A stretch of 64,000 nucleotides of DNA from Epiperipatus broadwayi (lineage: Eukaryota; Onychophora; Udeonychophora; Euonychophora; Peripatidae). The stretch covers positions 325,489 to 389,488 of the forward strand of contig JAQFVV010000273.1 in NCBI GenBank assembly GCA_028023455.1, read 5' to 3'. Shown in pieces: positions 11,721-29,880 of this stretch (position 1 is the stretch's first letter; every line of letters starts with the position of its first letter). Made by a program: the position numbers and the translations under genes. Under the pieces are notes generated by a model. The model saw nothing but the letters and a program-made list of their open reading frames with translations, had not been told where the DNA came from and did not search any database.

Positions 11721-11842
11721 TAGAAGAGCTCCCAGTTCCTGATGCCAATTCCTGTGAAGTTTTTATTGATCATACTTTCATAGAAGACCGGTCTGTTTTA
11801 CCAGAGATGGCCTTTGCTGGTCCCTCCTGGTATTATTTTATT
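11721..11842 (+). CDS. Candidate internal or terminal exon, product unknown
   Basis: After TTTACAG (a possible splice acceptor ending at 11720) a frame reads EELPVPDANSCEVFIDHTFI followed by EDRSVLPEMAFAGPSWYYFI. This has balanced, protein-like composition, unlike the I/K/N/Y-rich random frames around it. Possible donors are GTAGGA at 11843 and GTATTA at 11830; if neither is used, a TGA follows at 11855. I do not recognise the family. The GC-rich composition against an AT-rich background supports past or present coding. No neighbouring exon of the same gene was identified, and a decayed gene or transposon fragment is possible. Confidence 0.3.
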
Positions 11843-11859
11843 GTAGGACCCCTATGATT

Positions 11860-12426
11860 CAGGTCTACAATAGTGGCATTCATAATTCAACAGTCATTTT
11901 TTTGAAATTAGTGAGAGAGGGTGACAAGTGCGTCTTATCACCCTTCTCAAAAAAATCAAGCTGGAACTGTTCTTAATTTGAATAGTATTTTTTATACAAA
12001 TGAACCAGATTCAGTGAACATAGTTTCCTGTTCCAAATTTTTGTTAAGGTCTGAGTGTTGTTTGCTGCTTCTATTGGACATCTATTTTTTTGTTTTATTA
12101 TCTATATCTTTTATCTGACTTTTTAATTATATAAGAGCCCCAAGGGCTAGTTTGCTTTTAAATAATTAATAACACAATAATTTCCATTTACTGAGATTAC
12201 ATAGGAATGTTTTTCATTTATGTTACTTTTTAATATATTAGATCTTTACCTTTTTTTATAAAAAAGTACATTCAAATACTTTTATTTTTATTTAAAAAAA
12301 ATACTTTTAAAGTTTTGCATTTATTTGGATATATATACATTTAACAACTCTTTAATTTTAGCTTTTAATTTTTATTTACAAACTTAAGTTTTTATTTTAA
12401 TTTTAAATTAATGTAACAGCATATTG
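11860..12426. other. No confident feature
   Basis: A short open frame at 11921-12118 reads through without recognisable motifs. The rest is AT-rich. Confidence 0.4.
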
Positions 12427-12550
<124 letters not shown>

Positions 12551-12879
12551 CTTTTAAAAAAGTCTGAATAAATATAAATAGTGTATTATTATTATTATTC
12601 TGATTTTGAAATAAAAAAAACAAGTCTGGTATTTTTCAAATATTTTTAATTAATTAAACTGCTAAAAGTTCTCAAAAATAGTTTTAATTAAAAGTGATTT
12701 AAAGAGAATAAATATCATGTATATAGATCACACCCTTGGCCAAATTCTAAAGGATTAAAATTAATTGAAATCAACTTTTTTCCTATCACATATTGATAAA
12801 AATGTCATATTTGTTTTCAAGTGGATTAGGGAAGTAAAAAAACCCAGTGTTATTAAATTTATTGTTGTTATCACCTCAC

Positions 12880-13420
12880 CAAGAATATAAAAGGGCTTAT
12901 AAAAATATCATCTGCAGTCTGTACAGTGGTTTTTGATGAGAACAGCTTGGATAGTCATTTTTGAAAAAAGCAGTTCACAACATATAGTTAACTGCAAAGT
13001 TGTTTATATTATTTTGTGGCAGCTTGTAGAAGTTTAGAGCAGTTTGTGTTAGCTAGATGTAGATGTGGCTGGTAGATTTATATAGAGCTCCAATATGATG
13101 TAGTTGAAGTTAAGGCAAGAGATTCAGCAGCAGTCATTGATTCATGGTAGTGGAGGTTAAATTCACTTGGGGGAAATTGGTCATCATCCAGTGACAAAAT
13201 CCATAGCTACAAATGTGTTATACAAGACAGCTGCTTTCTGGAACAATTCTAAGCAGAAGAGAGATCAACCACAGACTAACATTTTATATGGAATGTATTT
13301 TTCCTGATGATGACAATCACCAAAATTAAATTCACCAATAACAATCTTTCATAATGCACTGGGAATTCCAGCTTGCTGTAGAAGTAATTATATGTATGCT
13401 GATGTAACAAAAGTCAAAAA
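12880..13420 (+). promoter_or_regulatory. TATA-bearing, GC-richer patch (possible LTR or leader)
   Basis: TATAAAAGGG at 12886 and TATAAAA at 12898 are followed about 27 bp later by TACAGTGG and then some 450 bp of comparatively GC-rich sequence without an open frame. The TATAAAAGGG string recurs at 26400. A promoter or retroelement leader is possible, but no coding follows. Confidence 0.25.
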
Positions 13421-13511
13421 AGCACACAGAAACATTTATACAGTTGTTTGTGAGCAGTTTTATGTATGATAACAAAATTTAAATAATTTCCTTAGTGAAA
13501 TGACATTTTTA

Positions 13512-17890
<4,379 letters not shown>

Positions 17891-17899
17891 GTTTCAGTG

Positions 17900-19360
<1,461 letters not shown>

Positions 19361-20219
19361 CGAATAAAGTAGTAGATGTAAAAACTCAAATACTGGACAT
19401 ATAACCCAAAGTCAATAATTTTTACCTAAAAGTATATACTGAATCACTTCCCATCCTTTATTTCTACAGACATAAATAGAATTGAACTAACATTAAAGTT
19501 ATATGCAAATTATATGAGAGAGAATCAAAAAACAATCACATTTTTAATACACCAGACTCATGTTTAATAATATCTGGTGTGATATCACCAAAAGTGTTTA
19601 AAATAAAGATTATAACATGCATACACTTCTCAATACATTTTAAAAACATTTATGCATACATTCTGGCCAGGACTCTTACATTAGTGTCACTACAGTTTAT
19701 CATATTTAAATTTGTGTACAAGAAGACAGATACTCTAATAGATTTAAGAACAGAATGAATATTATACACATAATGTGTGAAAAAAATATTGACCAACTAA
19801 CATTTATTCAGGCACATGGACACTAATATGATTTTTCTTGAATTTATGATATGGCTCACTTTTACAAATTGATAACTACATAATTAAAAGCAAAATAATT
19901 CATTAATGTAATGTTGTGCATAGAAATAAAATGTTAAATTGCTTTCAGATTGTATTTTTTTTGTTACAAATAGTTTTGTATTTTTTCTCATCACTAGTAT
20001 AGGATAATAATATAGAGTATATAGTGTAAATCATATATCTTGTTTTGTTTTAAACATTATAGTCTTTTCTTACTATATCATATGTATGTAGAACGAAGTA
20101 CTGTTTTGTAAACGTATAATTTAATAACACCTTTGAAAACTAAAATAAAGAGTATGTAGACAATTATCAACTATTATGGTAAAACGTTTTAAGTATACAA
20201 TAAAGAGAAATTAATGTAG
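19361..20219. other. No feature seen
   Basis: AT-rich sequence without open frames or repeats I can support. Confidence 0.4.
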
Positions 20220-20530
20220 TGATAGATATGGAGATAGACAATTATTAAATATGATTGGAAGGGTAATACAATGATTGATTGACTAATAATAAATACACAA
20301 ATATATAAATAAGTAGAATAATAAATTGATAGTTAATATTGATAAGTGTGTAGGTATATACGTATATAGATAGAATGATAGGTAAATAGATAAATAGATA
20401 GATAGATGGATAGATAAATAGACAGGTAAATACATAGACAAGTTGATAGATAAATAAACAGATATATTGATGGTTATAAAATAGATAGATAGAGAGATAA
20501 ATGGATTTATAAATATAATATAAAGAAGCA
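20220..20530. repeat. Degenerate GATA/AATA tetranucleotide array
   Basis: Strings such as GATAGATAGATGGATAGATA are interspersed with AAATA and CAGGTAAATAC variants. The minus strand reads as an S/I/Y/L-rich pseudo-peptide that is only an echo of the repeat. Confidence 0.8.
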
Positions 20531-20852
20531 CAAAACTATTATCATCTGTTCAATAATATAAAAATTGTAAAGAATATTTTCGTTCCATTTTTTTTTTTTT
20601 AGCAATCGTAAAATGATATATTTTTTAAGTTCTTTTTTTTTATTTAGCATTTAAAGAAAAAAATATCTAAGCTATTCTAATACAAACAAATAAAAAATAA
20701 AAGACTTATTTAAAATAATCTTTATATTAATAAAAAAAATACATTTTAATAATTTATTTAATACAAAAACAAAATTAACTATTTTACTTCTTAACAAGTT
20801 ATATATATATATATATATGTTATCAAAATGATTGAATTTTCATTAAAATGTT

Positions 20853-21010
<158 letters not shown>

Positions 21011-21399
21011 GTTTGGAAGATAAAGTTTATTAAGACCCAAAATGTATAAGATCTTAGATACAAATTAATTTCTGATATTATATAGATGTAAAGGTGAACA
21101 ATTTTGATTGTGATAGGAAAGAAAATATGATTTACTTTTTTATAAAACAAAAACAATTATTGCCTTACAAGATATGGATGTCAAATTAGATTTACATAAA
21201 TTTTTCAAATGTGATATTGAAAATATGTGGAACCACATGATAGTATGATAGAAAACATAATAGGGGAGGGTTTAAAGTTGGTGTTACCTTGACATAAAGT
21301 CACAATAAAAATTTGTCTCATTTGGTGAGTGTACTATAATTTTTATAGCTAAAACTTATTATTTATTTCTTACATAAATGCCACATGAAAAAAATGGAT

Positions 21400-21660
21400 A
21401 AACACTAAGGAGCATGAATTATATCTTTAGATAGTGGGGAAACATCAATTCTGCATGCATTGCACACTGGAAAAATGAAAAAAAAATGTGTTTGCATGGA
21501 TTTCCTATTAGCAATACAAAAAAATTCTAGATAGTATGAATTACATGGTAAAATGGAAAAAAAATCTGTAGTCAGCATAATTTTCATCTTGAAGAAATGA
21601 AAATTCAGTAGTCAATATGATCTGCATTCTGGAAAAAATGATAAAATACTATTACAGCAT
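21400..21660. repeat. Degenerate tandem repeat, about 60-bp period
   Basis: Four diverged units built around CTGGAAAAAATGA-like and GTAGTCA-like blocks (about 21465, 21550, 21590 and 21630). No coding potential. Confidence 0.4.
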
Positions 21661-24600
21661 GAATTTCATTCTTTGAATTAAAGTTCATTTGCCTTGAGCT
21701 TGATTGGTCTGATGAGATAGCCATCTGAAGTAATGAATTATTGTAATGAGTTTCTGGAACATAGTTTTTATATTGCTATTTGTATTATAAAGCAAATGAA
21801 ATGCTACAAAGGTAATATACTAGTCATGTTTGCAGTGATTGTATCCACTTATAGGTTGAACTGCCATCTACTTAGTGATCAGGTCATTGCAAAAATTTAT
21901 GTGGTCGTTATCCTGTGACTTTAGCTTGTATGAATTATTAATAAATGTAAATGGATGCCTCCCGGTATTGTTGCATAACAAGAAGGTGCAACATATATAC
22001 TAGACAACAGAGTAAATGTGGCTGCACATGTTTCAGGGAATGTTTAATCTTTGGAAATTAACTTATGTGATGGATTACAATAGTAGGATGCATGTATGCC
22101 ATGTTAAGACTCTTCCTCAATAATCATTGGAAATATGTTGTTGAGTCTCCTTGGCTTTATGACATAGTCACAGAATCATTCAATTTTTTTACAGATGAAA
22201 ATACAGCATAAAATAAATATGTTGGAAGTGCATGCAGATTGAGACTAATTATGAAGACAAAAAATGTTGGTTCTGCTACCATTTTTTTAATTGGTGGAGA
22301 GTGATGGTTATTTATTTTACACATGGAAAGGGGGTAGTTATTGATAGGGTCTAGATAAAACAGGTTATATGTTGATAGTATATTTACTTAGAATTGTGGG
22401 GAAGGCTGATTTGGTTAGTAGTACCTATAATTGAGCAAATTTGTTCTGTGAAATGTGTTGTTGAAGGAGATTTATCTGTAGGAGTTATTTTCAGAAGGCA
22501 CTGGAAAGTTTCAAATTCACTAGGAATAATAGCTGCTATTTAGTTAATGGCTTTTTGTGTATAGAACAACCAAATGTTGTGCATGTCTGATCTGTTATAT
22601 AATGGTTGGTAGCTGAACAATTTAGTTGCAATTAATTATTATGCATTGTGCATTTAGAATGTTTTACATAATATAGTATTATATATTATTAGTGTAACAT
22701 GTTCATTTATAGGGAATGTCATAATATTATTGAAAGATAATAATTCTGGCCATGTTAATCATTACAAGTATATTAAAAGTAGTAAATATAGAATGGGAAA
22801 ATGTTAAGATTTAATTTAATTTCCTAGGGTATTTTTTTATAATGAGAAGAATTTAATTATTAGTAAGTTTTACATTTCTTAAATGATATTATGAGAATTC
22901 CAACAATTTTATATAAATAAAATGTGACTGTAATTTGTTGTCAGTTGATTGCAAAAGAGAGAGAAAAGAATAAACTAAATAATTTATTTTATTCTCTTCA
23001 GTAATTCTATCTATCACTTTTAATTTTGTAAAATAAATGAATTAAAATAAATAACTTTTTACCTTCTGTACATTATAGATAGCTTGTAATGTTAAAAATG
23101 ATATGGAATATGAAAAAAATAAAATTTTACATTTATAAGGGTTTTACTATAAACAAGATAATGTTTTTTGTTTTTTTTTTTGCATGTTTTGTTATGAAAT
23201 TTTGATTTAATTAATTAAATTTGTTTTTCTATGTTCCATTCATCTCTCTAGGACTATAAGGAATATTGTTCAAATCAAAGAGTAATTAAAACATCATTTA
23301 AATTTTTGGCATAAGAAAAAAAATAAATACAGATAATTTTTTTGTTAACTTGGAATTTTTTTAATTAAAAAAAGAACACAAAATATCCACTCAACTATTT
23401 ATAAAAATAATACCAGTGGGTTAGGGTTTATTTTTATTATGTATGGGATATAGGTTATGGGATAGATATGATATAGTCTCATTAAATATTATAGGTTGCA
23501 GATTAAAGTGTTAAAAACCAATGTGTTTCAAGAAACAATTACTATTGATTTAGCTATTCAAAAAACAAAAGCAGCAGTTCAGCTTTAAAAAGCACAGTGT
23601 CAAATAATTTTGTAGTTTGAAGTAATACTAATCTCAAAACAAACTTTTTTATAAACATATTTTTAAAACGAATTTATAGAAAATCATGGGATCTGCCTTA
23701 GCTAGAAGCTAAATATCACCAAACTTTACCATGTAACCTGTTCAGTATAAAAATGAAGAAATATCTTGGAAGTAATCTGCAACAAATCTTGTTTCCACTC
23801 AAATGTTTGAATGTCTCATTATGTGTATTAGCCAAATCTGCAAACTATTATATCAAAAAATAGAGAAATGCAGGCTGTGTTAAAATGTTCTAAAATTATT
23901 ATATAGTAAAAATTAATCAATTTAACTGTATATATTACCCTGGAAATCTTTTTTAATGAAGAATTTATCAAAGGATAAATTTGAACCTGCACAAGAAAAA
24001 CATATTGAACTTTAAAAAAACAACTTTTTTTTTTAAATTCAACAATAGAATCCAACAAGGAATCAGATCAAAATAACAACTACTAAAAACGAGTCAAGAA
24101 ATAAGTCCATGGTGCAAAGGTTAAATGTGCACATTACATTTACATTTATAGATATTTTTCTAAAAAAGTAATCCCTAATGGTAATGAAGAATCGTTAGTA
24201 TTTTTTTTATGAAACGTTTTTCTTTTTTCTTATCTGCTTTAACTTCCAAAATATAGTTATACAGAACCTTTTAAATTTTTGCAAAAAAAAAGGAAAGATG
24301 ATTTTAACTAATTAAGATTTTTAACTTTGTGAAATTTTGTTTTACAATTTTAGTTATCAAAGGAGAATTAATTATGTTGTTAAACAAAAGATCAGTTACT
24401 TTAAAGAATAAAAGCACACAACTGGTTAATCAAATTTACTGTAGAAAATTATATTTTTTGATAAAATATATGAGAATTGGAATTATCATAAAATCATATT
24501 TCTCATTTTTTTTCATTTATTAGGTGATTTATTACATTTCTGTCAAAAAATAAAAATGCTAATATTTTTATTCTTTTGGATACATATTTTATGATTTATT

Positions 24601-24689
24601 AGTGTGACTTCATTTTGTAAGAGTAATTAAAATAAAATAGGTATATAGATTTATCTTTGTTTCATTTTACATTCAAAGACCCTCATGTT
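21661..24689. other. No gene seen
   Basis: Long AT-rich region. 21960-22560 is somewhat GC-richer, but every frame is broken by stops. Confidence 0.45.
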
Positions 24690-25120
24690 TCCTGATCTAG
24701 AGATACTTCTACTGATGTAATGGTTATGTTAACTTTATGTGGTGGTGTGTGTTTGTGTTTGGCATCCATATAATTATTTTGACATCACTTAGGTCAAGAT
24801 TATATTTATTGTTCATTCACTCCATTTTATATTTTTAAATAGCATTTACCTTATATCTGCCCTACACATTGATGATTAATACTGTCAGAGCATTGATGAT
24901 GATCAGCATGTGAGGATCCCATAATTATTATTTAAATTGATAGATTAGCACTTGGGTATGCATCAGATTATAGTTGTATATTATGCCCTAAATTTTGTAT
25001 TGACAATAAAGTCTCTTTTAAATCCAATCACCAAGGATAACTTTTGATGATCAGTATGCATTAGGATCTCAAATTTTTTATTTAGATAAATATCTTAGTA
25101 ATTATGTATGTGGCAGAAAA
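24690..25120. repeat. Dispersed repeat copy (family shared with about 14.5 kb)
   Basis: Carries CTGATCTAGA, GATGATGATCAGCATG and TTAGCACTT...GCATC in the order seen at 14507-14800. A second, diverged GATGATCAGTATG unit starts about 143 bp later, so part of it is tandem. Confidence 0.45.
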
Positions 25121-25140
25121 ATTGTTTTTTTATATATATA

Positions 25141-25714
25141 CAACCTAAAGACAGAATATTTTTGGAACACCAAGAAGGTTATTAAATTCCATTATTTGCA
25201 GTGTTCAAGAAGCTATGTGGGTCAGTCTACGAGATGAATAAAGGTCAGAATTAATAAACATAAAAATGCTTTTAAACAAAAAATTAGTACATCAGATTTT
25301 AGTTCTCATTTTTTAGAAATTGGTCACAAACCTGATTTTGACAATACAAAAATACTTGCTAATTTGAAAAAAATATGACTTAAGAACGACAAGTAAGTCA
25401 ATTGAAATATTAAAGAGACCTACTGGTTTAAATAGGGCTGACGAAGCACAACATATTCCAGCTATGTGGAAACCTCTCATTTTATCTTACATTAACTTGA
25501 AATTAATAGGTGAAAAAGCTGAAAGATTTTGATAAGCCTTATATTGTGAATATTGAAATACTTCACATTAAATCTTACTTCTCATCTCACACTGAGTCAT
25601 GTTATTGTTTGAGATTTAACAATTGTTCTTTTAAAAGTTAACCTTCATAATGCCAGTTGCTAGTCCATCAAAATATCAGATTGTAATGCAAAGTAATACA
25701 GGGTTTGTAACAAA

Positions 25715-25717
<3 letters not shown>
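25141..25717 (+). mobile_element. Second Penelope-like element, 3' end only
   Basis: Bounded by (TA)n at 25130-25140 and 25718-25776. The degenerate GIY-YIG domain reads YLQCSRSYVGQSTR, stop, IKVRINKHKNAFKQK, then DFSSHFLEIGHKPDFDNTKIL and SIEILKRPTGLNRADEAQHI. These match the C..YVGQT, Arg helix, S..H...H and R..E parts of PLE endonucleases. It is a different family from the 8.8-kb copy, with several in-frame stops. Confidence 0.7.

Positions 25718-25776
<59 letters not shown>
25718..25776. repeat. (TA)n after the second PLE
   Basis: TA array between the PLE 3' end and the 33-nt stem-loop starting at 25779. Confidence 0.9.
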
Positions 25777-25778
<2 letters not shown>

Positions 25779-25779
<1 letters not shown>

Positions 25780-25811
25780 AAGCAGTCGATGTCTAATCAT
25801 CATCGAGCTTC
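25779..25811 (+). other. 33-nt stem-loop GAAGC-AGT...A-GCTTC (copy 1)
   Basis: Outer stem GAAGC/GCTTC (5 bp), asymmetric internal loop AGT/A, inner stem CGATG/CATCG (5 bp) and a 9-nt loop. It abuts (TA)n through TT. The second copy at 55634-55666 has the same length and loop layout but a different inner stem. Confidence 0.6.
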
Positions 25812-25974
25812 GTCCTTCACCATCTACACTAACTTCCTGTGGAGACTGCAATTCAGACCTCACCATAAACATATACTATTCACACACACACTGTATGCAT
25901 AATGATTAGAGAAATTAGTAAAATTAATTACATTAATAAAAGAAGAGTGTGTGATGTTGTTTTTTTCAACCTTA

Positions 25975-26115
<141 letters not shown>

Positions 26116-26359
26116 GTGTTGGAATGTAAAAACAAGGTAAAATGGGGAAGGCTCAAAATACTGAAATTATCTTGATCTAAATTCAGATTGTTTTCATTAA
26201 TTAAAATTATAAATCTTAATTAAAATCAAAAGCAAGTCTTATGTTAGTTGTTTTCAAATCTTTAAAAATATCTAAAATGGTATTTCAAGCTTTATCTGTT
26301 TTAAAAATATTTTACTAATTAAGTGTTTTTTTATTTAATCAAAAGATTACATAGATAGC

Positions 26360-26690
26360 TGTGGGCAACTGAAATTGCATTTTTGGCGGGGTTAATGTGT
26401 ATAAAAGGGTCCTATAGAGCAAAAGAAGTCAGTTTAGTTCAGTGGAGTTTTAGTTGTGTGTAGTTACTTTTCAGAGGAGTTAGTTTAGTTACTTTTCAGT
26501 TTAGTTACTTGGTAAAATAAATTTTAAAAATCCAACCCAAGTTTTGCACTATGAAGTTTGAGTATTGGACTCTTTCACCTTTTTCGGCTTCTCTTGGAGA
26601 ACTGTTTGCCTGCTGCTGCCATGTTCCATCAGACTGGCCATACAAGATGACTGATTCCACTGCATCTACTTGCTTTCTGAGGTAACCTCA
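26360..26690 (+). promoter_or_regulatory. TATA/Inr/AATAAA cluster, probable LTR promoter
   Basis: TATAAAAG at 26400-26407 is followed by TCAGTT at 26429-26434, placing the Inr adenine 31 bp downstream of the TATA start, a textbook pol II core promoter. A polyadenylation signal AATAAA follows at 26516-26521, after repeated AGTTACTTTTCAG strings. A promoter and poly(A) signal within 120 bp is the hallmark of an LTR's U3-R border. A 44-codon ATG frame begins at 26551 and ends at a GAGGTAACC stop or donor-like site. LTR ends and coding partners were not found, so a host promoter remains possible. Confidence 0.45.
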
Positions 26691-27469
26691 TGTAATATAG
26701 AGTTGCCTTAATATGTAAATTAATTTTGTAGTTTCTAATAAGATGTAGTTACACATTTGTATTTTAATTCAGATATTAATTTACAAGTTTTTGCTAATTA
26801 TGCTCTGAAATTCTCTCTCTGTAATTCATTACTAATGTAATGTATTTTTAACTTACCTTTAATGCTTGAACTCATTTGGTTTAATGTATAGATATAATTT
26901 ATTTTCTTTAATATGCCAAAAATTGCTAAATTCGCGAGTTTGGAAAAGGGGAAAAATAATTGTTTAATTTGGAAAAAAGTAGGGCTTCATTTAAAACCTA
27001 TCAATAAGGTTTTGTTTATATTAAATAGAAATTTCTCGCGAGTTTGGTTTCATTTTAAATTTGATATTTTTAAAGTCAATTAAAAACTTTTACTGTGGAT
27101 GAATTCTGCTAAATTTACTGCTTTGAATTTGTTTTTAAAATTTCATTTTAAAAGATCTTGAACCTTGATTAGTATAATTACTCCATCCTTTCCTGATGTT
27201 GCCTAAAGGGCTAATGTAATCCATAATACATATATGGGAATCGAATTTAAATATAAAATTTATTAATTTAATGCTATAGAAAAGAGTTATTATTCATTAC
27301 AATTTGTTAAATGACTCAGGATTGAAAACAGGTTATTTCATAAGAGGTTAGACCATTTCCAAACATTAAAATAATATTATATGAAAATTATATTATAAAA
27401 TTATATAAGCGTTGCTGGCATACCTTTTCCTTTATTCTGATATTTTATTTTTTTCATTTCTTGATTGTT

Positions 27470-27670
27470 TTATCATGGGGAACGTCGGAAACTGGAAGCT
27501 CCCATCCTACTTTTCAAAAATCATTCATAATGAGGGACACTACTCCTTGTGGAACGTGAGGCTTATGAGGTGGGTGAGCTGCAGATGACTGTACATCTGG
27601 CTCTGGCTTTCAAATCCAGCCACTCCACCAATATCGCTCCACCAGAATGCACGGGCATATCAAATCTAAG
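27470..27670. other. GC-richer island, unassigned
   Basis: About 200 bp of markedly higher GC. On + a short frame ends in KLPSYFSKIIHNEGHYSLWN just before GAGGTGGGT. The phrase is faintly like a mitochondrial-carrier repeat (NEG..sLW), but it is too short and lacks the rest of the signature. Confidence 0.25.
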
Positions 27671-28320
27671 TTTATTTCGAATATTCTTTTAAAATGATAG
27701 AATATCCAAAACTGCCATGAAGGCCACATTTCTTTATTGTATGCTAGTACTGTTACTCTGCTCCTTAATTTGATCACTGTCTGTTTAAGCTTAGTAAGTC
27801 GCAATGATGTGTTAAAGTTGATGATTCATTTTGTAAAATACATCCAGTATGTTGATTTTAAAACTGCTTTCTTTTAAAAACTGTTATCGATTCCTATAGA
27901 CGTAAACCTAATTTGTATTAATGATAGTATAATTTATTCTTGTAAATGTAGCACATTGTTTTTTGTATACTTATTCTAAAGAAGCTATGTCCATACAATG
28001 CCTATCAAACATATATAATGACTTTAAGATCGTAAATAAATTATTGAGACCGTATATTTATATTTATTTGTCAAAATGATCAATGCTAAATTATCAGGTA
28101 TCTTTCTGCAATCCAAATCTGTTTCGATCTCATAGATTGCTTTGTGCATCCACAACATTCTGTTAGTAAAAATTTATTAAATTGGCATATTAACTTCACA
28201 CAAGTTAAAATACATTCTATAAAATTATAATCATGAAATAATTAATAAAGAGGATTTTATAAAAACAAATCCCAAGTTTGTAAATGTATAATGTCACCCC
28301 AAGTGTAAAACCATTTTTGT
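27671..28320. other. No confident feature
   Basis: AT-rich, with one short minus-strand open frame (27610-27804) of no recognisable family. Confidence 0.4.
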
Positions 28321-28321
28321 A

Positions 28322-28355
28322 ATATATATATATATATGTGTGTGTGTGTGTTTGT

Positions 28356-28397
<42 letters not shown>
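28322..28397. repeat. (TA)n-(GT)n-(TA)n compound microsatellite
   Basis: TA units at 28322-28337, a (GT)6 run, then TA units at 28361-28397. Confidence 0.9.
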
Positions 28398-28399
<2 letters not shown>

Positions 28400-28609
28400 C
28401 ATGTAAATCCTGGTTTGTTGTTGAATTATTATTTTCTAATTAGTATTTAGAACTATTTTCTTTAGCTAATAACTTAGCATTAATAAATATAACTTTCATA
28501 CATGTAATTCCGGGGCTACTCTGATCTTGATCATCATCATCAGTCTGATCTTATGTTTTACTGCTTTGATTTTGGGCCCAGAATTAAAATAATTGTACTG
28601 TATCATCAG

Positions 28610-28762
28610 GATTGTTGTTAATTGGATCAGAGATTCGAAGAATAGGCAAATAGGTTAGAATTCAGGATTGCTCCAGACCTGTGTATCTCGAACATGATCA
28701 GATTCAAAGTACTTTTGCTTAGAATATGAATCTTGTTAAGTGAGCATACTATTGTGACCGGT

Positions 28763-28772
<10 letters not shown>
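28610..28772 (+). mobile_element. SINE-like repeat, copy 1
   Basis: Aligns with 58230-58352: a degenerate B-box-like GGTTAGAATTC, then GATCAGATTCAAAGTACTTT...GCTTAG and a shared end GTGACCGGTACAATATAT that runs into (TA)n. The better-preserved partner supplies the tRNA-type B box. Confidence 0.5.

Positions 28773-28813
<41 letters not shown>
28766..28813. repeat. (TA)n tail after SINE-like copy 1
   Basis: TA array bounded by ACAATAT and ATATTGT. Confidence 0.9.
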
Positions 28814-28816
<3 letters not shown>

Positions 28817-29764
28817 GCCCTTTTGTATGGGTCTCCATAAATTGTTGTATCAATTTGTTAAAAAAATTTTAAATTTAGGATATATTTAGCTATATGATGT
28901 TAATTTTATTTATAACAATCTTTTAAAAGTGTAATTAAAGTAATCTATGAATATTTGATAGGAAAATTGTGCTGATGTTTGAGAGAGCGTTTCAATGGGA
29001 ATGATAATAGTATATGGTTGGGAAAACTGCCACATCAATACTGCATTAATAAATTTAATAAATAAATGTTTAAAGTTAAAGTTTTTAAAAGACAAGTTAA
29101 AATTAAATGCTATATTTATTGTTGATAAAGATTAATATTTAATAGGTGAATATAAATATTTTAATTATTAGTAGTACATAATAGAAGATTAATATTTGAT
29201 TTTAATAATATCGAATTATTATTTTAAAAATTGTTATAATATATTGTTTATTTTAAAAATATTTATTTTAAAAAAATGAAATTGTTAGTTTATTTTTAGA
29301 TTATTACAAGCGTTTGTAGCTGTGTTGTAAAACAGATGTTAGTTAGACGCATACACACATGCTTGTGAATTTTTTAGTAAAGTTGCAAAACTATTTTAAA
29401 ATTCTGTTATAAAAATTTATAAGTATTATATTGGCTATCACAAGATAAAAATAAAAATAATTAATGTGAAATATTAAATCTGATTTTTAAAATACTGCTT
29501 AAAAACATAACAAATAAAAATAGACTTAATTTGTTTATAAAAATAATCTTATAAAAGTTAAAATTGAAATAAAGTAAGAAAACATATTTTAAAAAAATGT
29601 TTAATGGATTTAAATAAATGATAAAGATTAATTTAAGAATTTAATAATGTGATAAATAATAAATATTCAATAAGTCATTATTTATTTTTAATTCTGTCTT
29701 GTTGGTAAAATATGTAAATAAGCTAGCAAGTTGATTGTTTAATTTACCAATCAAGTGGGGAGTT

Positions 29765-29880
29765 TCTTCCGGTATAAAACCAAGGTTCAATTGTTCGGAG
29801 GGGGATTGTGATTGTAATTTATTAAAGTAAAGTGTGCTATTAGAGATAGCTAAGTAAAATTATAGACGCTCTCGTAGTCG
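29765..29880 (+). promoter_or_regulatory. TATA-box patch
   Basis: TATAAAACC at 29773 lies in a short GC-richer segment (GGTTCAATTGTTCGGAGGGG). No Inr match at the right distance and no following gene. Weak. Confidence 0.2.

Noticed and set aside
21703-21732. CTGATGA...TGAAG string similar to a hammerhead
   Set aside because: An extra U precedes GAA, the final core A is G, and no complementary stem I flanks exist.
27520-27585. Mitochondrial-carrier-like phrase NEGHYSLW
   Set aside because: No PxD/ExxK/R motif, no second repeat, and the conserved Gly after the aromatic is missing.
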